Shown here: positions 1 to 9,105 of the stretch, piece after piece
Numbering within the stretch: the first letter of the stretch is position 1
Layout of the letters: the number at the start of each line of letters is the position of its first letter
Assembly: GCF_000299035.1 (NCBI RefSeq)
Contig: NZ_AKCS01000005.1
Location: 62,001 to 126,000, forward strand
Length of the DNA stretch: 64,000 nt
Direction of reading: 5' to 3'
DNA from: Bacillus bingmayongensis
GTDB taxonomy: Bacteria > Bacillota > Bacilli > Bacillales > Bacillaceae_G
Program-made: the position numbers and the translations under genes
Notes under the pieces: generated by a model
Told to the model about the DNA's origin: nothing
What the model saw: only the letters and a program-made list of their open reading frames with translations
The model's database searches: none

Positions 1-219
1 GCTGGAAGGCAAGATATAGTTGTAGGATATCAAGACTTATTGGAGATTATGGAAGAGTATCCACGAGCAACAATTGCTGTTTTAGATATGGCGGGTCATA
101 ACTTACAGATTGAACAACCTGAGTTATTTGAGAATCTAGTCGGGGAATGGATGAAACGAACAGAGAATTCCAGTCCTAATGATTCGTATGAAAAGCAACA
201 AAAGGAATCACCTTTATAA
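1..219 (+). CDS. Alpha/beta hydrolase, C-terminal end (partial)
   Basis: The reading frame is open from the window edge to a TAA at 217-219 (72 codons). The residues around MAGHNLQIEQPE look like the catalytic-histidine strand-loop of an alpha/beta hydrolase, with the usual following 'pelf...l..Wl' helix. The tail is unusually polar (ends SYEKQQKESPL). The nucleophile and acid lie outside the window, so substrate cannot be judged. Confidence 0.7.
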   Translation, partial: AGRQDIVVGYQDLLEIMEEYPRATIAVLDMAGHNLQIEQPELFENLVGEWMKRTENSSPNDSYEKQQKESPL

Positions 220-569
220 GGATATTTCGAGGAGAAGAATGTGTAAAAAATGGCCTGTATTATAGAGTGTCAAGTAATCTATGATGCAGGTTTACATTTC
301 AGTAATTAACTATCTTTGTATATATTTAACCTATGTCGGCTCTTTTATTTTTAGGTTTATGAAAGGGGGAAAGAGGAAAAGGCTTATACAAAGATTCTTT
401 GATGGTGACGGCTACATCTATGATAAACTAAGATTATCAAGATTTACCACCTGAAAAAATATCCTATGGAAATAAATCAGGGCAGGTTATTTGGTTAGAA
501 TTGTAATGAATTACAAAGATTTTTACCCGTTCTAGTCTTTAAATCAACTTCATATCAAAGGAGTATACC
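220..569. other. Intergenic region with a possible decayed ORF
   Basis: No intact gene. A GAGGAGA box before ATG at 239 leads only to an 8-codon ORF. At 363-506 a plus-strand frame reads like protein on both sides of a TAA at 429-431 (SLMVTATSMIN, stop, DYQDLPPEKISYGNKSGQV), ending at TAA 504-506. This may be the remnant of a small gene, but I cannot assign a family. Confidence 0.3.
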
Positions 570-1115
570 ATGATAATTAATAAACAGGAATTTTATGTAA
601 ATGGGATGCGCTATACTGTTAGATCCGCACTTGAAAAAGATGCAAAAGATTTGTCTGATTTAAGATTACAGATTGATGGAGAGACCGAAAATATGGATAG
701 AGAAAAAGGGGAGGCATTCATAGATATACCGGGGTTTGAAGAAATTATACAAACGGATACTGAAAGTCCCAGGAACTTATTTTTAGTTGCTGTAGTGAAC
801 GAACGGATTGTTGGTTTTTCAAGATGCGAGGGAGTGTATTTAAAGCGATTCTCTCATAAAGTAGAGTTTGGTGTATGCGTATTAAAAGAGTTTTGGGGAC
901 ATGGGATTGGTAAAAATCTTTTACAAGAGTCTATATGTTGGGCTGACGCCAATGGAATTACAAAGATTGCTTTGAATGTGCTAGAAACAAACGATAAAGC
1001 TATTACACTTTATAAAAAACTAGGGTTTGAAATTGAAGGTGTATTAAAGAATGATAAAAGACTTGCTAACGGTAAGTACTATAATACCATCATTATGGGA
1101 AGATTTAATGGATAA
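570..1115 (+). CDS. GNAT-family N-acetyltransferase
   Basis: Predicted acetyl-CoA-dependent N-acetyltransferase, 181 residues, cytoplasmic. The acetyl-CoA pyrophosphate-binding motif is visible at about residues 109-115 (WGHGIGK), and the C-terminal 'ND.Ai.LYkklGFe.eG' signature at about 141-157 is that of RimI/SpeG-like members. AAAGGAG sits 8 bases before the ATG, fixing the start. Substrate is unknown; the closing segment resembles ribosomal-protein or small-molecule acetyltransferases. It stands alone between unrelated genes. Confidence 0.9.
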   Translation: MIINKQEFYVNGMRYTVRSALEKDAKDLSDLRLQIDGETENMDREKGEAFIDIPGFEEIIQTDTESPRNLFLVAVVNERIVGFSRCEGVYLKRFSHKVEFGVCVLKEFWGHGIGKNLLQESICWADANGITKIALNVLETNDKAITLYKKLGFEIEGVLKNDKRLANGKYYNTIIMGRFNG

Positions 1116-1192
1116 TAACTTATGAAGTTATATATATTTCTACACGAACAAATTAAAAAATAGAGTAGGAGCATACGTGTAAAGGAGTGAGA

Positions 1193-1369
1193 ATGTTGCA
1201 ATTAAGAACAAAATTATGTATTAGTATCATGTCCACTGTTTTGTTCATTATAGGAAGTACCATATTTTTTCTAAACAATCATCCGATGAAGTGGTTATGG
1301 GTTTTCATTGCAGTGAGTTCTATTTTGCAAAATCTAGTATTATTTAGAAAGTATAAAAGTATTCATTAA
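1193..1369 (+). CDS. Small two-helix membrane protein, unknown function
   Basis: A 58-residue protein with two hydrophobic helices (about residues 9-26 and 33-49) and basic ends, so a likely small inner-membrane protein. I use ATG 1193 because AAAGGAG at 1181-1187 is correctly spaced to it; an in-frame GTG at 1187 would put the ribosome-binding site inside the gene. No family recognised. Confidence 0.55.
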   Translation: MLQLRTKLCISIMSTVLFIIGSTIFFLNNHPMKWLWVFIAVSSILQNLVLFRKYKSIH

Positions 1370-1413
1370 GATATTCGAATTGTTAACATATTTGTGTCAT
1401 CTCCTTGATTGTA

Positions 1414-1442
1414 TTGAAAACGTTTTTATGGAGTTTTATAAT
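1414..1442 (+). promoter_or_regulatory. Sigma-A promoter overlapped by a cre-like site
   Basis: TTGAAA (1414-1419), a 17-base spacer and TATAAT (1437-1442) precede the AcoR-like gene. TTGAAAACGTTTTTA at 1414-1428 fits the CcpA cre consensus (WTGNAANCGNWNNCW) with one mismatch and covers the -35 box. Catabolite repression of this gene is an inference. Confidence 0.6.
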
Positions 1443-1511
1443 AAAATTATATTTCCTCGCATGCCCTCTTAAAAATGAATCTCCAACAATGAAGAAAAGG
1501 GAGATGATAGA

Positions 1512-3368
1512 ATGTTAGCTTCACCGTTTTACTTACATACATGGAAAAAGTTTGTTGATGAAGGTGTGCTCGATTCTACTAGAATAAACAAAAGAATTTC
1601 AGAATCTTGGCACCGATGTAAAGAAGCAAATGTCAATCCGCATATGAATAAAGGTCAGAATATTTTAACTTCAAATACGTTTTTTGAACAAAAGAAAAAA
1701 AGCGAAATCTTCCTTGATATAGCCTTACCACACTTGCATAATATGAAAAAAACAATAGATGAATTACAAATGATGGCACTATTAATAGATCCTGATGGAT
1801 ACGTACTTTCTATAACTGGAAATAAAAATACGTTAAAGCAAGCTAAGCATATTAATTTTATTGAAGGTGTGAAATGGACAGAAGCAGCTGTTGGAACGAA
1901 TGCGATTGGTACAGCGCTTGCGATAGAAGAAGCAATTATGATAAGTGGTACAGAACATTATTCTGTCGCGTCTCATAGCTGGAGCTGTGCAGCCGCAACG
2001 ATTCATAATGATGATGGCAAGTTAATTGGTGTCCTTGATTTTTCATGCCCGATTGAATTTTCCCATCCGTATATGCTAGGGATGGTAACATCTATTGCAC
2101 ATGCAATTGAGCGTGAATGTAGCATTCGTGTGCATCAACATGAATTAGAATTAATTCATCGTTTTTTAGATGTAATTGATAGTGACGAGCCATTGATTAT
2201 TTGTAATCATCGGCAAGTTGTCATTTCTGCAAGTAAACCGGTTCGAGAGCAAGTTTCTGATTGGTCACGGATGAAGGTAAATGATTTATTGCAGTACGGG
2301 TTTCAAAGTCGGATGGAGGTACCTGTATATAATAATGATAGGATGATAGGGAAATGTATCTACTTATCAAGAAATCAACCTGAAAAAGTGTATGACTCTT
2401 TTCAAATGGAAAAGACAGTACATTTTCCAGGAGTTGTGGGAATAAGCGATTCGTTCCAGCACACGTTAGAAGAAATCAAGCTTGTTTCTCCGACTGATGC
2501 AAGTGTTTATGTTTGCGGGGAAACTGGTGTTGGGAAAGAGTATGTTGCAAGAGCAATTCACGAGAATAGTACAAGAAAAAACGGTCCATTTGTAGCTGTT
2601 AACTGCGGAGCGTTGCCAAAGGAATTAATGGAGAGCGAACTGTTTGGGTATGGAGAAGGAGCCTTTACAGGTGCCCGCCGCCAAGGATACAAAGGAAAAT
2701 TCGAACAAGCAAATGGTGGAACGATTTTTCTTGATGAAATAGGGGAAGTTCCGCCCGAAATGCAAGTAGCACTTCTACGTGTTTTACAAGAGCGTAAAGT
2801 AACACCGATTGGAAGCACGAGAGAAGTGCCAGTGGATATTCGCGTCATTACTGCAACGCACCGTGATTTACTGCAGTTAGTAGAAGAAGGGAAATTCCGC
2901 CAAGATTTATACTATCGTTTACATGTATATCCTATTTATGTACCTTCTTTATGTGAAAGAAAAGAGGATATTCCATATTTTATTCAAGACTTTTGTAAAA
3001 AGAAAGACTGGGATGTTCAATTCCCATCTAGTATTTGTAATCAGTTTCTACAGCATGAATGGCCAGGAAATATACGCGAATTGTTAAATATGTTAGAACG
3101 TATATATATTCTCTCGCAAGGACGAGAAATATGTGAAAAGCAAATTTCTTTCTTATTACAAACAATGCATGAAAATCAAAAAGGTCTTGAATTAAAAGAA
3201 CAAAAAGACGTTAAGCCAGAACATACATTAACCTTCCGTGAAAAAATACAGCGTGACGGAATGATTGAAGCGCTTCAAAAAACAAAGGGAAATGTATCGC
3301 TTGCGGCAAAACTATTAGATGTCCCGCGTAGTACGTTTTATAAACGAATGCAGCGATTTCAGTTGTAA
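1512..3368 (+). CDS. acoR: Sigma-54-dependent activator, AcoR-like
   Basis: Bacterial enhancer-binding protein of 618 residues that should open sigma-54 promoters, in B. subtilis AcoR those for acetoin breakdown. An N-terminal GAF-type sensory region (about 60-200) is followed by a central AAA+ ATPase with Walker A GETGVGKE near 335, Walker B GGTIFLDEIGE near 404 and the sigma-54-contacting GAFTGA loop near 383. A Fis-type helix-turn-helix ends the protein (about 590-615, GNVSLAAKLLDVPRSTFYKR). The N-terminal sequence (TWKKFVDEGVLD, ESWHRCKEANVNP) resembles AcoR. No acoABCL genes are in the window, so the target is inferred. The promoter carries a cre-like site. Confidence 0.85.
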   Translation: MLASPFYLHTWKKFVDEGVLDSTRINKRISESWHRCKEANVNPHMNKGQNILTSNTFFEQKKKSEIFLDIALPHLHNMKKTIDELQMMALLIDPDGYVLSITGNKNTLKQAKHINFIEGVKWTEAAVGTNAIGTALAIEEAIMISGTEHYSVASHSWSCAAATIHNDDGKLIGVLDFSCPIEFSHPYMLGMVTSIAHAIERECSIRVHQHELELIHRFLDVIDSDEPLIICNHRQVVISASKPVREQVSDWSRMKVNDLLQYGFQSRMEVPVYNNDRMIGKCIYLSRNQPEKVYDSFQMEKTVHFPGVVGISDSFQHTLEEIKLVSPTDASVYVCGETGVGKEYVARAIHENSTRKNGPFVAVNCGALPKELMESELFGYGEGAFTGARRQGYKGKFEQANGGTIFLDEIGEVPPEMQVALLRVLQERKVTPIGSTREVPVDIRVITATHRDLLQLVEEGKFRQDLYYRLHVYPIYVPSLCERKEDIPYFIQDFCKKKDWDVQFPSSICNQFLQHEWPGNIRELLNMLERIYILSQGREICEKQISFLLQTMHENQKGLELKEQKDVKPEHTLTFREKIQRDGMIEALQKTKGNVSLAAKLLDVPRSTFYKRMQRFQL

Positions 3369-3400
3369 AAGAAGCAGGTTTCTATCAACCTGCTTCTTTT
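3367..3400 (+). terminator. Rho-independent terminator after acoR-like gene
   Basis: Perfect 14-bp inverted repeat (AAAAGAAGCAGGTT) with a 6-base loop and a T-rich 3' arm, starting in the stop codon. Confidence 0.9.
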
Positions 3401-3417
3401 ATACGTTAGTGCACGTT

Positions 3418-3452
3418 CTGTCGGAATATGCGCTTACCGGGGAAATAGTAAA
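3418..3452. repeat. Copy 1 of a direct repeat flanking the YdcF-like gene
   Basis: The core ATGCGCTTACCGGGGAAATA closely matches 4164-4198 (ATGCGCTTACCAGGGAAATA). Both copies start CTGTC and have the same orientation, one on each side of 3505-4056. Confidence 0.6.
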
Positions 3453-3504
3453 CGATAAAAATTTTTATACATTTTAATTAGTTAATAGGATAAAGGTATA
3501 TCAT

Positions 3505-4056
3505 TCAAATGTAATTTTGCTGAAGGAATCGGGAAATCATATGATATTCATTCCATACTCTCTTTCTACCGATATCAGTTAAGTGCCAAGTATCTTTCGT
3601 AAGATTTCTATTATCTTGTAATGGAAGAACATCAATAGTTATGTTGCTAGTAGCATATGCGGTTGCTATCAGTAAGAATCTCTTCATAAAAAAGGTCTTA
3701 CCTACTAGTAAAATATTTTTACTTACTGTTGTTTTGGATAGGTGAAGCATTGCATTTTTTATAACATCGTTAGCGGTAGTAGCTTCTCCTGTTATTGGAA
3801 TAACTAATTCTTCAGGAATTCCTGATTTAACTAGAATTTCTTTATGAAAGATAAACTCATTTTCATTTAAAAATGTATTATGTACACTGGGAATCATAAT
3901 CGTTTTAAAGCCTTCCTCATGAAATAATGTGATAATTTGTTCATTTAATTCAGTGTAATGACCAGGATGATAGAGAACAACATCTGGATTTTGAAATTTA
4001 TTTTGTCTTTCTACAAAAATCATTTCACTTAATAGGGTAGTAAATTGATTATTCAT
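3505..4056 (-). CDS. YdcF-like (DUF218/ElyC-type) protein
   Basis: A 183-residue protein with the features of the YdcF/SanA/ElyC superfamily: an early strand 'PDVVLYHPGHYTELNEQII', the segment GEATTANDVIKNAM that matches the conserved E-x-T-x-x-N element, then NILLVGKTFFMKRFLLIA, equivalent to the strand-turn before the second helix. YdcF of E. coli binds S-adenosylmethionine; others act in envelope polysaccharide metabolism. No signal peptide or membrane helix is visible. AGAGAGGT precedes the ATG. The gene lies between two copies of a 35-bp repeat, suggesting acquisition as a unit. Confidence 0.65.
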   Translation of the reverse strand: MNNQFTTLLSEMIFVERQNKFQNPDVVLYHPGHYTELNEQIITLFHEEGFKTIMIPSVHNTFLNENEFIFHKEILVKSGIPEELVIPITGEATTANDVIKNAMLHLSKTTVSKNILLVGKTFFMKRFLLIATAYATSNITIDVLPLQDNRNLTKDTWHLTDIGRKRVWNEYHMISRFLQQNYI

Positions 4057-4163
4057 AATACATATACCTCTCTAAAGACAATATTTACTTATTTTTGAGT
4101 TATTCGTCATTATAGAACTTTCTCCTTTATGCTAACTTCAGTAAGGGAGAAACAAAGGAGAAT

Positions 4164-4198
4164 CTGTCAAAACATGCGCTTACCAGGGAAATAATAGA
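4164..4198. repeat. Copy 2 of the direct repeat flanking the YdcF-like gene
   Basis: See 3418-3452; the two copies agree at most positions over about 32 bases. An incomplete resemblance to a cre site (GCGCTTACC) was noted but is not convincing. Confidence 0.6.
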
Positions 4199-4259
4199 AT
4201 GTTTAGAACAACATTTCCTAAGAGGAGATTACAGGTATTTCATATAAGGAGAGTTATAA

Positions 4260-4502
4260 GTGAAATATGTAGAAGTTGGTATCGGAAATAAATGGTTTAT
4301 CCGAACAGAAATAAAGCGAGAAGATGGAACAGAGTTTGAGCAAAAAGGAGTTGTGAAACCTATTTATTTTGAATCATGCTATTTACGAGTTTGGTTTAGA
4401 AAAACTTGTTTGATCTTTGATTCAAAAGAAGGGTACAAGAAGATGCGAAAGAATCGAAATGATTATAAATGTATTTTAGGAATTGTAAGTAGATTACAGT
4501 AA
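4260..4502 (+). CDS. DUF3977-family protein
   Basis: An 80-residue cytoplasmic protein with the DUF3977 pattern (KYVEVGIGNKWFIRTE at the start, then EFEQKG and VWFRKTCLIFDSKEGYKK). Function is unknown. The start is GTG 4260 after AAGGAGAG at about 4247-4254. It converges with the TetR gene downstream. Confidence 0.75.
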   Translation: MKYVEVGIGNKWFIRTEIKREDGTEFEQKGVVKPIYFESCYLRVWFRKTCLIFDSKEGYKKMRKNRNDYKCILGIVSRLQ

Positions 4503-4596
4503 ATTGATTAAATATCGTTACCAAGAATGTTGTTGTAACGATTATTTTTATAAGAATGATAGAATAGCACACTTTCTTCATGTAAAGGAAAGTGTG

Positions 4597-5214
4597 CTAT
4601 TCGTTTTTATATAACCCTGCTGAATACATCTCTGTTAGTGTATAAACAATACCCTCTAAATCTATTTCCTCTTTGTTTCGAACGATGTCCCATAGAAACA
4701 TCTCATTCATATAGAACCAGCCACGTGCCACAATTGACTTGTTTAATTCATCTCGTGCTAACTCATTTTCTTGAGAATAAGTAATATCCTGCATAATACG
4801 TCTCACAAAGCGCTCACGAATCTCATTCCACTTTTGACGTATTTCTTTTGAAGCACCGATGGCCTCTTCGACAACTTGCAATATATTTCTTTCTTCCTCA
4901 GCTAATTGTAAGAAGGCACGTACTTGATTTTGAATCATATCATGCGCTTCTGTTTTTGTTTTAGGAAAAAAGGATCGTTCAGCAATGTTGTAAAAGCGAT
5001 TCATCACATCTTCCATAAGGACAGTGAGTATTGCATCTTTATTTTTAAAATAAACATATGCCGTACCATAACCAGTTTCAGCATGTTTAATAATTTGAGA
5101 GATTGTTGTTTTGTGAAATCCGTTTTCTAGAAATATATGCTGTCCGGACTTTAGCAATTTCTTTCTTGTTTCGAGTGATCGATGTTGTCTGGATGAAAGA
5201 TGTTCTTTTTTCAA
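4597..5214 (-). CDS. TetR-family regulator, probable regulator of the kyn genes
   Basis: A 205-residue one-component repressor. The N-terminal helix-turn-helix (about residues 18-65: LENGFHKTTISQIIKHAETGYGT then YVYFKNKDAIL) is diagnostic of TetR; the rest is the variable ligand-binding helical domain. It is divergent from kynU with 159 bases between the starts, and a perfect palindrome (5297-5319) overlaps the kynU promoter. Regulation of kynUBA, with tryptophan or kynurenine as effector, is inferred from position only. The start is the ATG at 5214, preceded on the minus strand by AAAGGGGT. Confidence 0.85.
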   Translation of the reverse strand: MKKEHLSSRQHRSLETRKKLLKSGQHIFLENGFHKTTISQIIKHAETGYGTAYVYFKNKDAILTVLMEDVMNRFYNIAERSFFPKTKTEAHDMIQNQVRAFLQLAEEERNILQVVEEAIGASKEIRQKWNEIRERFVRRIMQDITYSQENELARDELNKSIVARGWFYMNEMFLWDIVRNKEEIDLEGIVYTLTEMYSAGLYKNE

Positions 5215-5296
5215 AATACCACCCCTTTACACTGAAATATCTGAAAATATAACTTTATTCTAGTGGAATAGAATGTAAAAAGTCAACTGACATAAT

Positions 5297-5319
5297 ATCA
5301 TTGACGTCATGTCAATGAT
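5297..5319. promoter_or_regulatory. Palindromic operator candidate for the kyn operon
   Basis: ATCATTGAC-GTCAT-GTCAATGAT has perfect 9-bp arms and a 5-bp centre. It overlaps the -35 box of the kynU promoter. TetR repressors usually bind palindromes of this size. Confidence 0.7.
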
Positions 5320-5330
5320 AATGGTATATT
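5301..5330 (+). promoter_or_regulatory. Predicted kynUBA promoter
   Basis: TTGACG (5301-5306), 18-base spacer, TATATT (5325-5330). The -35 lies inside the palindrome at 5297-5319, so repressor binding would exclude RNA polymerase. Confidence 0.6.
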
Positions 5331-5373
5331 TCAATTAGTTAGAATAAATAGAAAATTAAAAGAAGGTGAGAGA

Positions 5374-6660
5374 ATGTATCAAGAGCCATTTGAACCATCT
5401 TATGAGTATGCAACCCAATGTGATAAACACGATGAACTCGCTGAATTTCAAAAAGAATTTTATAAGAAAGCAGATACAATATACTTAGACGGAAATTCCT
5501 TAGGATTACTTTCTAAAAGAGCAGAGAAATCTTTATTTACTATGCTAGATTCGTGGAAGGAGTATGGTATTGACGGATGGACAGAGGGGGAACATCCCTG
5601 GTTCTTTCTTTCAGAGCGATTAGGTGAGTTAACTGCGCCTCTTGTAGGTGCTTTACCGGAAGAAGTGATTGTAACCGGTTCCACGACAACGAATATTCAT
5701 CAAGTTATTGCGACGTTCTATGAACCAAAGGGGATTCGTACAAAGATTCTTGCTGATGAACTAACGTTTCCGTCAGATATTTATGCTTTGCAAAGTCAAA
5801 TCCGCTTAAAAGGGTTAGATCCAGATGAACATCTCGTACAAGTCAAGAGTCAAGATGGTAGAACACTGCAAGAGGAAGATATTATTGATGCAATGACGGA
5901 TGATATTGCATTAATTTTATTACCGGCTGTGTTATATCGAAGCGGGCAAATTCTTGATATGAAGCGATTAACTATTGAAGCGCATAAACGCGGGATCCAT
6001 ATTGGCTTTGATTTATGCCATTCAATTGGCTCAATTCCGCATGATTTTAAGGGATGGGGTGTTGATTTCGCAGTATGGTGTAATTATAAATATTTAAATG
6101 CAGGACCTGGTGGTGTTGCTGGATTATATGTAAACAAAAAACATTTCGATCGCCTTCCAGGGCTTTCTGGTTGGTTTAGTTCTAGAAAAGACAAGCAATT
6201 TGATATGGAACATACATTAACAGCAGCTGAACATGCTGGAGCGTATCAAATTGGTACACCTCACGTATTAAGTACAGCGCCACTCATCGGTTCTCTTGAG
6301 ATTTTCAAAGAAGCTGGCATTGAAAGATTGCGAGAAAAATCATTACACATTACCCGCTATATGCTAGATTTAATCAATCATGAATTGAAGGGGATGGGAT
6401 TTACAATTGGAAATCCATTAGAGGATGAAAAACGTGGGGGACATATTTATTTAGAGCACCCAGAAGCTGCACGTATATGTAAAGCTTTAAAAGCAAATGG
6501 AGTTATTCCTGATTTTCGTGCTCCGAATGGTGTTCGTCTTGCGCCAGTTGCTTTATATAATACGTACGAAGAGGTGTGGAAGTCTGTGCAAATTTTGAAG
6601 AAGATCATGAAAGATGAAGAATATAAACAATTCGAAAATAAGCGAGAGGTTGTGGCATAG
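5374..6660 (+). CDS. kynU: Kynureninase
   Basis: PLP enzyme that cleaves L-kynurenine to anthranilate and L-alanine. The 428 residues match family length. The PLP-binding lysine lies in [12 protein letters not shown] (Lys239); DLCHSIG (about 215) supplies the PLP-ring aspartate, and an N-terminal '[10 protein letters not shown]' block is typical. It is the first gene of kynU-kynB-kynA. Its stop is 2 bases before the kynB start, implying coupling. AAGGTGAG precedes the ATG. In this operon order the substrate is made by the two downstream enzymes. Confidence 0.95.
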   Translation: MYQEPFEPSYEYATQCDKHDELAEFQKEFYKKADTIYLDGNSLGLLSKRAEKSLFTMLDSWKEYGIDGWTEGEHPWFFLSERLGELTAPLVGALPEEVIVTGSTTTNIHQVIATFYEPKGIRTKILADELTFPSDIYALQSQIRLKGLDPDEHLVQVKSQDGRTLQEEDIIDAMTDDIALILLPAVLYRSGQILDMKRLTIEAHKRGIHIGFDLCHSIGSIPHDFKGWGVDFAVWCNYKYLNAGPGGVAGLYVNKKHFDRLPGLSGWFSSRKDKQFDMEHTLTAAEHAGAYQIGTPHVLSTAPLIGSLEIFKEAGIERLREKSLHITRYMLDLINHELKGMGFTIGNPLEDEKRGGHIYLEHPEAARICKALKANGVIPDFRAPNGVRLAPVALYNTYEEVWKSVQILKKIMKDEEYKQFENKREVVA

Positions 6661-6662
6661 CG

Positions 6663-7292
6663 ATGAAAGAAGCTGGTTGGATTGACATTTCACAACCTTT
6701 AAATAATGAGATTGCGACATGGCCAGGAGATACCCCATTTTCATATGAAGTGTCTTGGTCAAAAGAACAAAGCGGATCTGTCAATGTGGGGAAATTAACG
6801 ATGAGTATTCATACGGGTACACATATTGATGCACCATTTCATTTTGATAACAACGGAAAAAAGGTACTAGATTTAGATGTTAATGTCTATGTTGGGAAAG
6901 CTCGAATCATTGATGTATCAAGTATGGAAAGCATTGGTGCAAAAGAAATAGAAAAATTCTCTTTAGATGGTGTAGAGAGGTTATTACTGCGGACTTCTTC
7001 ACATGGTAATACACAGGAGTTCCCCAAAATAATTCCATATTTACGTGCTGATATTGCACCGTTTCTTTCAGAGAAGGGCATCCGGTTAATTGGAGTGGAT
7101 GTACCTTCTGTAGACCCGCTAGATGATAAAGAATTAGCGGCGCATCACCAATTATTCAAGCACGGTATTCATATTTTAGAAAATGTTTTATTAGATCATG
7201 TACAAGATGGAGATTATGAACTGATTGCTTTGCCACTTGCATTGACAGATGCGGATGGTAGTCCAGTTCGTGCTGTAATAAGACCACTATAA
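6663..7292 (+). CDS. kynB: Kynurenine formamidase (arylformamidase)
   Basis: Metal-dependent cyclase-family hydrolase converting N-formylkynurenine to kynurenine and formate. The 209 residues include the metal-site signature HTGTHIDAPFHF (His50, His54, Asp56), and later GVDVPSVDPLDDKELAAHH, which is characteristic of the bacterial KynB group. Its ribosome-binding site (GAGAGG) lies inside the end of kynU, so it is probably translated by coupling. Second gene of the operon. Confidence 0.95.
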   Translation: MKEAGWIDISQPLNNEIATWPGDTPFSYEVSWSKEQSGSVNVGKLTMSIHTGTHIDAPFHFDNNGKKVLDLDVNVYVGKARIIDVSSMESIGAKEIEKFSLDGVERLLLRTSSHGNTQEFPKIIPYLRADIAPFLSEKGIRLIGVDVPSVDPLDDKELAAHHQLFKHGIHILENVLLDHVQDGDYELIALPLALTDADGSPVRAVIRPL

Positions 7293-7330
7293 GAGTAGAC
7301 AGATGATGCATAGAAGGGGTGTTCATTTTT

Positions 7331-8170
7331 ATGAAAGAAAATGAAAAAGTAATCATGGAAAAGGGAATTCATACGGATTTTAAAGAAAATATGACATATG
7401 GAGAGTATTTACAATTAGATAGTTTGCTAGGAAGTCAAAAAAGGCTTTCCGATCATCATGATGAAATGTTATTTATTGTCATTCACCAAGCAAGTGAACT
7501 TTGGATGAAGTTGATTTTACATGAGCTTAGCGCAGCGATTGAATCTATTCAAAATGAAAGGTTGGCACCAGCTTTTAAAATGCTTGCGCGTGTTTCAAAA
7601 ATTCAATCACAAATTATTCAATCTTGGGATATTCTTGCAACGCTTACACCATCTGAATATATCGAGTTTCGTGATTCACTCGGTCAAGCATCGGGATTCC
7701 AGTCTTACCAATACCGTATGATTGAATACGCACTTGGCTATAAAACACCGCACGCATTAAAAATTTATGAAAAAGATCCAGAGCTGCATGCTCGCTTGCA
7801 TAAAGCGCTGCATTCGCCAAGTCTTTACGATGTTGCAATTCAGGCACTTGTAAAAGAGGGATTCCCAATTCACAAAGATGTACTAAATCGTGATATTACA
7901 CAGCCTTATGAAGAAGATGCGACTGTTGAAGCAGCATGGCTAGAAGTATATTCTGATGTGAAGAAATATTGGGATTTATATCAACTTGCAGAAAAGTTAA
8001 TTGATATTGAAGACTGGCTCCAGCAGTGGCGATTCCGTCATATGAAAACTGTAGAACGCATTATTGGTCATAAAATGGGAACGGGTGGATCGTCTGGTGT
8101 CTCTTATTTAAAGCGTGTTCTTGATCAATGCTTTTTCCCTGAACTTTGGAATGTGCGGACGAAGTTATAA
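7331..8170 (+). CDS. kynA: Tryptophan 2,3-dioxygenase
   Basis: Haem dioxygenase that opens the indole ring of L-tryptophan to N-formylkynurenine, the committed step of the pathway. I use ATG 7331 (279 residues) because AAGGGGTG at 7314-7321 is spaced to it; an in-frame GTG at 7319 overlaps that box. Family segments are [37 protein letters not shown] and, near the C terminus, [21 protein letters not shown], which contains the haem-ligand histidine. Last gene of the operon; a terminator follows about 100 bases later. Confidence 0.95.
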   Translation: MKENEKVIMEKGIHTDFKENMTYGEYLQLDSLLGSQKRLSDHHDEMLFIVIHQASELWMKLILHELSAAIESIQNERLAPAFKMLARVSKIQSQIIQSWDILATLTPSEYIEFRDSLGQASGFQSYQYRMIEYALGYKTPHALKIYEKDPELHARLHKALHSPSLYDVAIQALVKEGFPIHKDVLNRDITQPYEEDATVEAAWLEVYSDVKKYWDLYQLAEKLIDIEDWLQQWRFRHMKTVERIIGHKMGTGGSSGVSYLKRVLDQCFFPELWNVRTKL

Positions 8171-8611
8171 AAAGTCAGTAGCTCTTATTAAGGTGACTAA
8201 GAAGTTCTATCTTTATCATTCTTGTTTAATAAAGTGTTATCTAATTAAGATTTTTAAATAATTAATAAAAAAGACCCTTCAAATAAATGAAAGGTCTTTT
8301 TTCGTATGGAATTCCATCAATGTAAAGATGTTTAATGAAGCAGATCATATATTGTTACTAGACAAATGTAAGAACAAATGAAACGGTTTAGCTAGGTGAA
8401 GAGAAACATATACTAGCACAAAAGAGTATCACACTTTTAAAACAAGGTTATAATTGAAAAATTGCTAATAGCGTTGGTTTTATTTATAGAAGAACGTTTT
8501 TGTTATCTTTAGAATAAGATATATAGATGTTATAAAAGTTGGTTAGAGGGAGGGAAGTCAAAATAGGAAAAAATACTGTTTCTTATTTATTTCAAATAAG
8601 GAAGTGAAAGA
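8171..8611. other. Intergenic region after kynA
   Basis: Contains the kyn operon terminator (8267-8302). The remaining 300 bases are AT-rich with only very short ORFs lacking ribosome-binding sites. Confidence 0.6.
8267..8302 (+). terminator. kyn operon terminator
   Basis: AAAAAAGACC pairs with GGTCTTTTTT, and the internal CTTC/GAAA segment extends the stem. Confidence 0.85.
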
Positions 8612-8854
8612 ATGGAAGAGTTAAAAGAACTAAAACAACTTAATCAAAAAATAGATAGCTTAAAGTCAGAGCAAAAAGAGATAATGCGTGATATCCGAAA
8701 TTTAGAAACGCGCACTACTATAAATGAAAAAGATATTGCGACAATAAATAAGCAATTAGAGAAAATTAGTATGAACACAACTTGGATTTTGCGAATTATT
8801 ATCGGGGCAGTTGTAATGGGGATTTTAGGCTTAGTGATGAAAGGTACATTGTAA
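8612..8854 (+). CDS. XhlA-like hemolysin-family small protein
   Basis: An 80-residue protein with a charged coiled coil (about 1-52, heptad-like LKELKQLNQKIDSLKSEQ) and one C-terminal membrane helix (about 57-76, TTWILRIIIGAVVMGILGLV). This is the architecture of the XhlA family, small phage/PBSX-derived membrane proteins linked to holin function. No holin or endolysin lies beside it, so it is probably a solitary domesticated copy. AAGGAAGTG precedes the ATG. Confidence 0.7.
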   Translation: MEELKELKQLNQKIDSLKSEQKEIMRDIRNLETRTTINEKDIATINKQLEKISMNTTWILRIIIGAVVMGILGLVMKGTL

Positions 8855-8890
8855 TACAACAACGGATTTAAAGTACAGATATTATTGTGA

Positions 8891-8918
8891 AAAAAGAGGG
8901 ACAAGCGTCTCTCTTTTT
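8891..8918 (+). terminator. Terminator after XhlA-like gene
   Basis: AAAAAGAGGGAC / GTCTCTCTTTTT stem with one G-U pair and a T-rich tail. Confidence 0.8.
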
Positions 8919-9105
8919 ATTTTATGAATGATGAAGAGATTTTTTAAAAAGGAAAAAATAGTAGCTATTGATAATTAGTATTACTTATAATAAAAATTAT
9001 TAATACATACTTGGAATGAATACCAAATATTCTCGATGTAAAACATATTGTCTAAGAAGATATGTAAAGACTATTAGAAAAGGTAAGTATTTGGAGGAAT
9101 AAATA

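Noticed and set aside
2558-2848. 96-codon minus-strand ORF inside the acoR-like gene
   Set aside because: Antisense shadow of the AAA+ domain; many similar shadows inside other genes were left out.
3421-3450. cre-like reading of the 35-bp repeat
   Set aside because: GCGCTTACC resembles half of a cre but symmetry is missing; described as a repeat instead.
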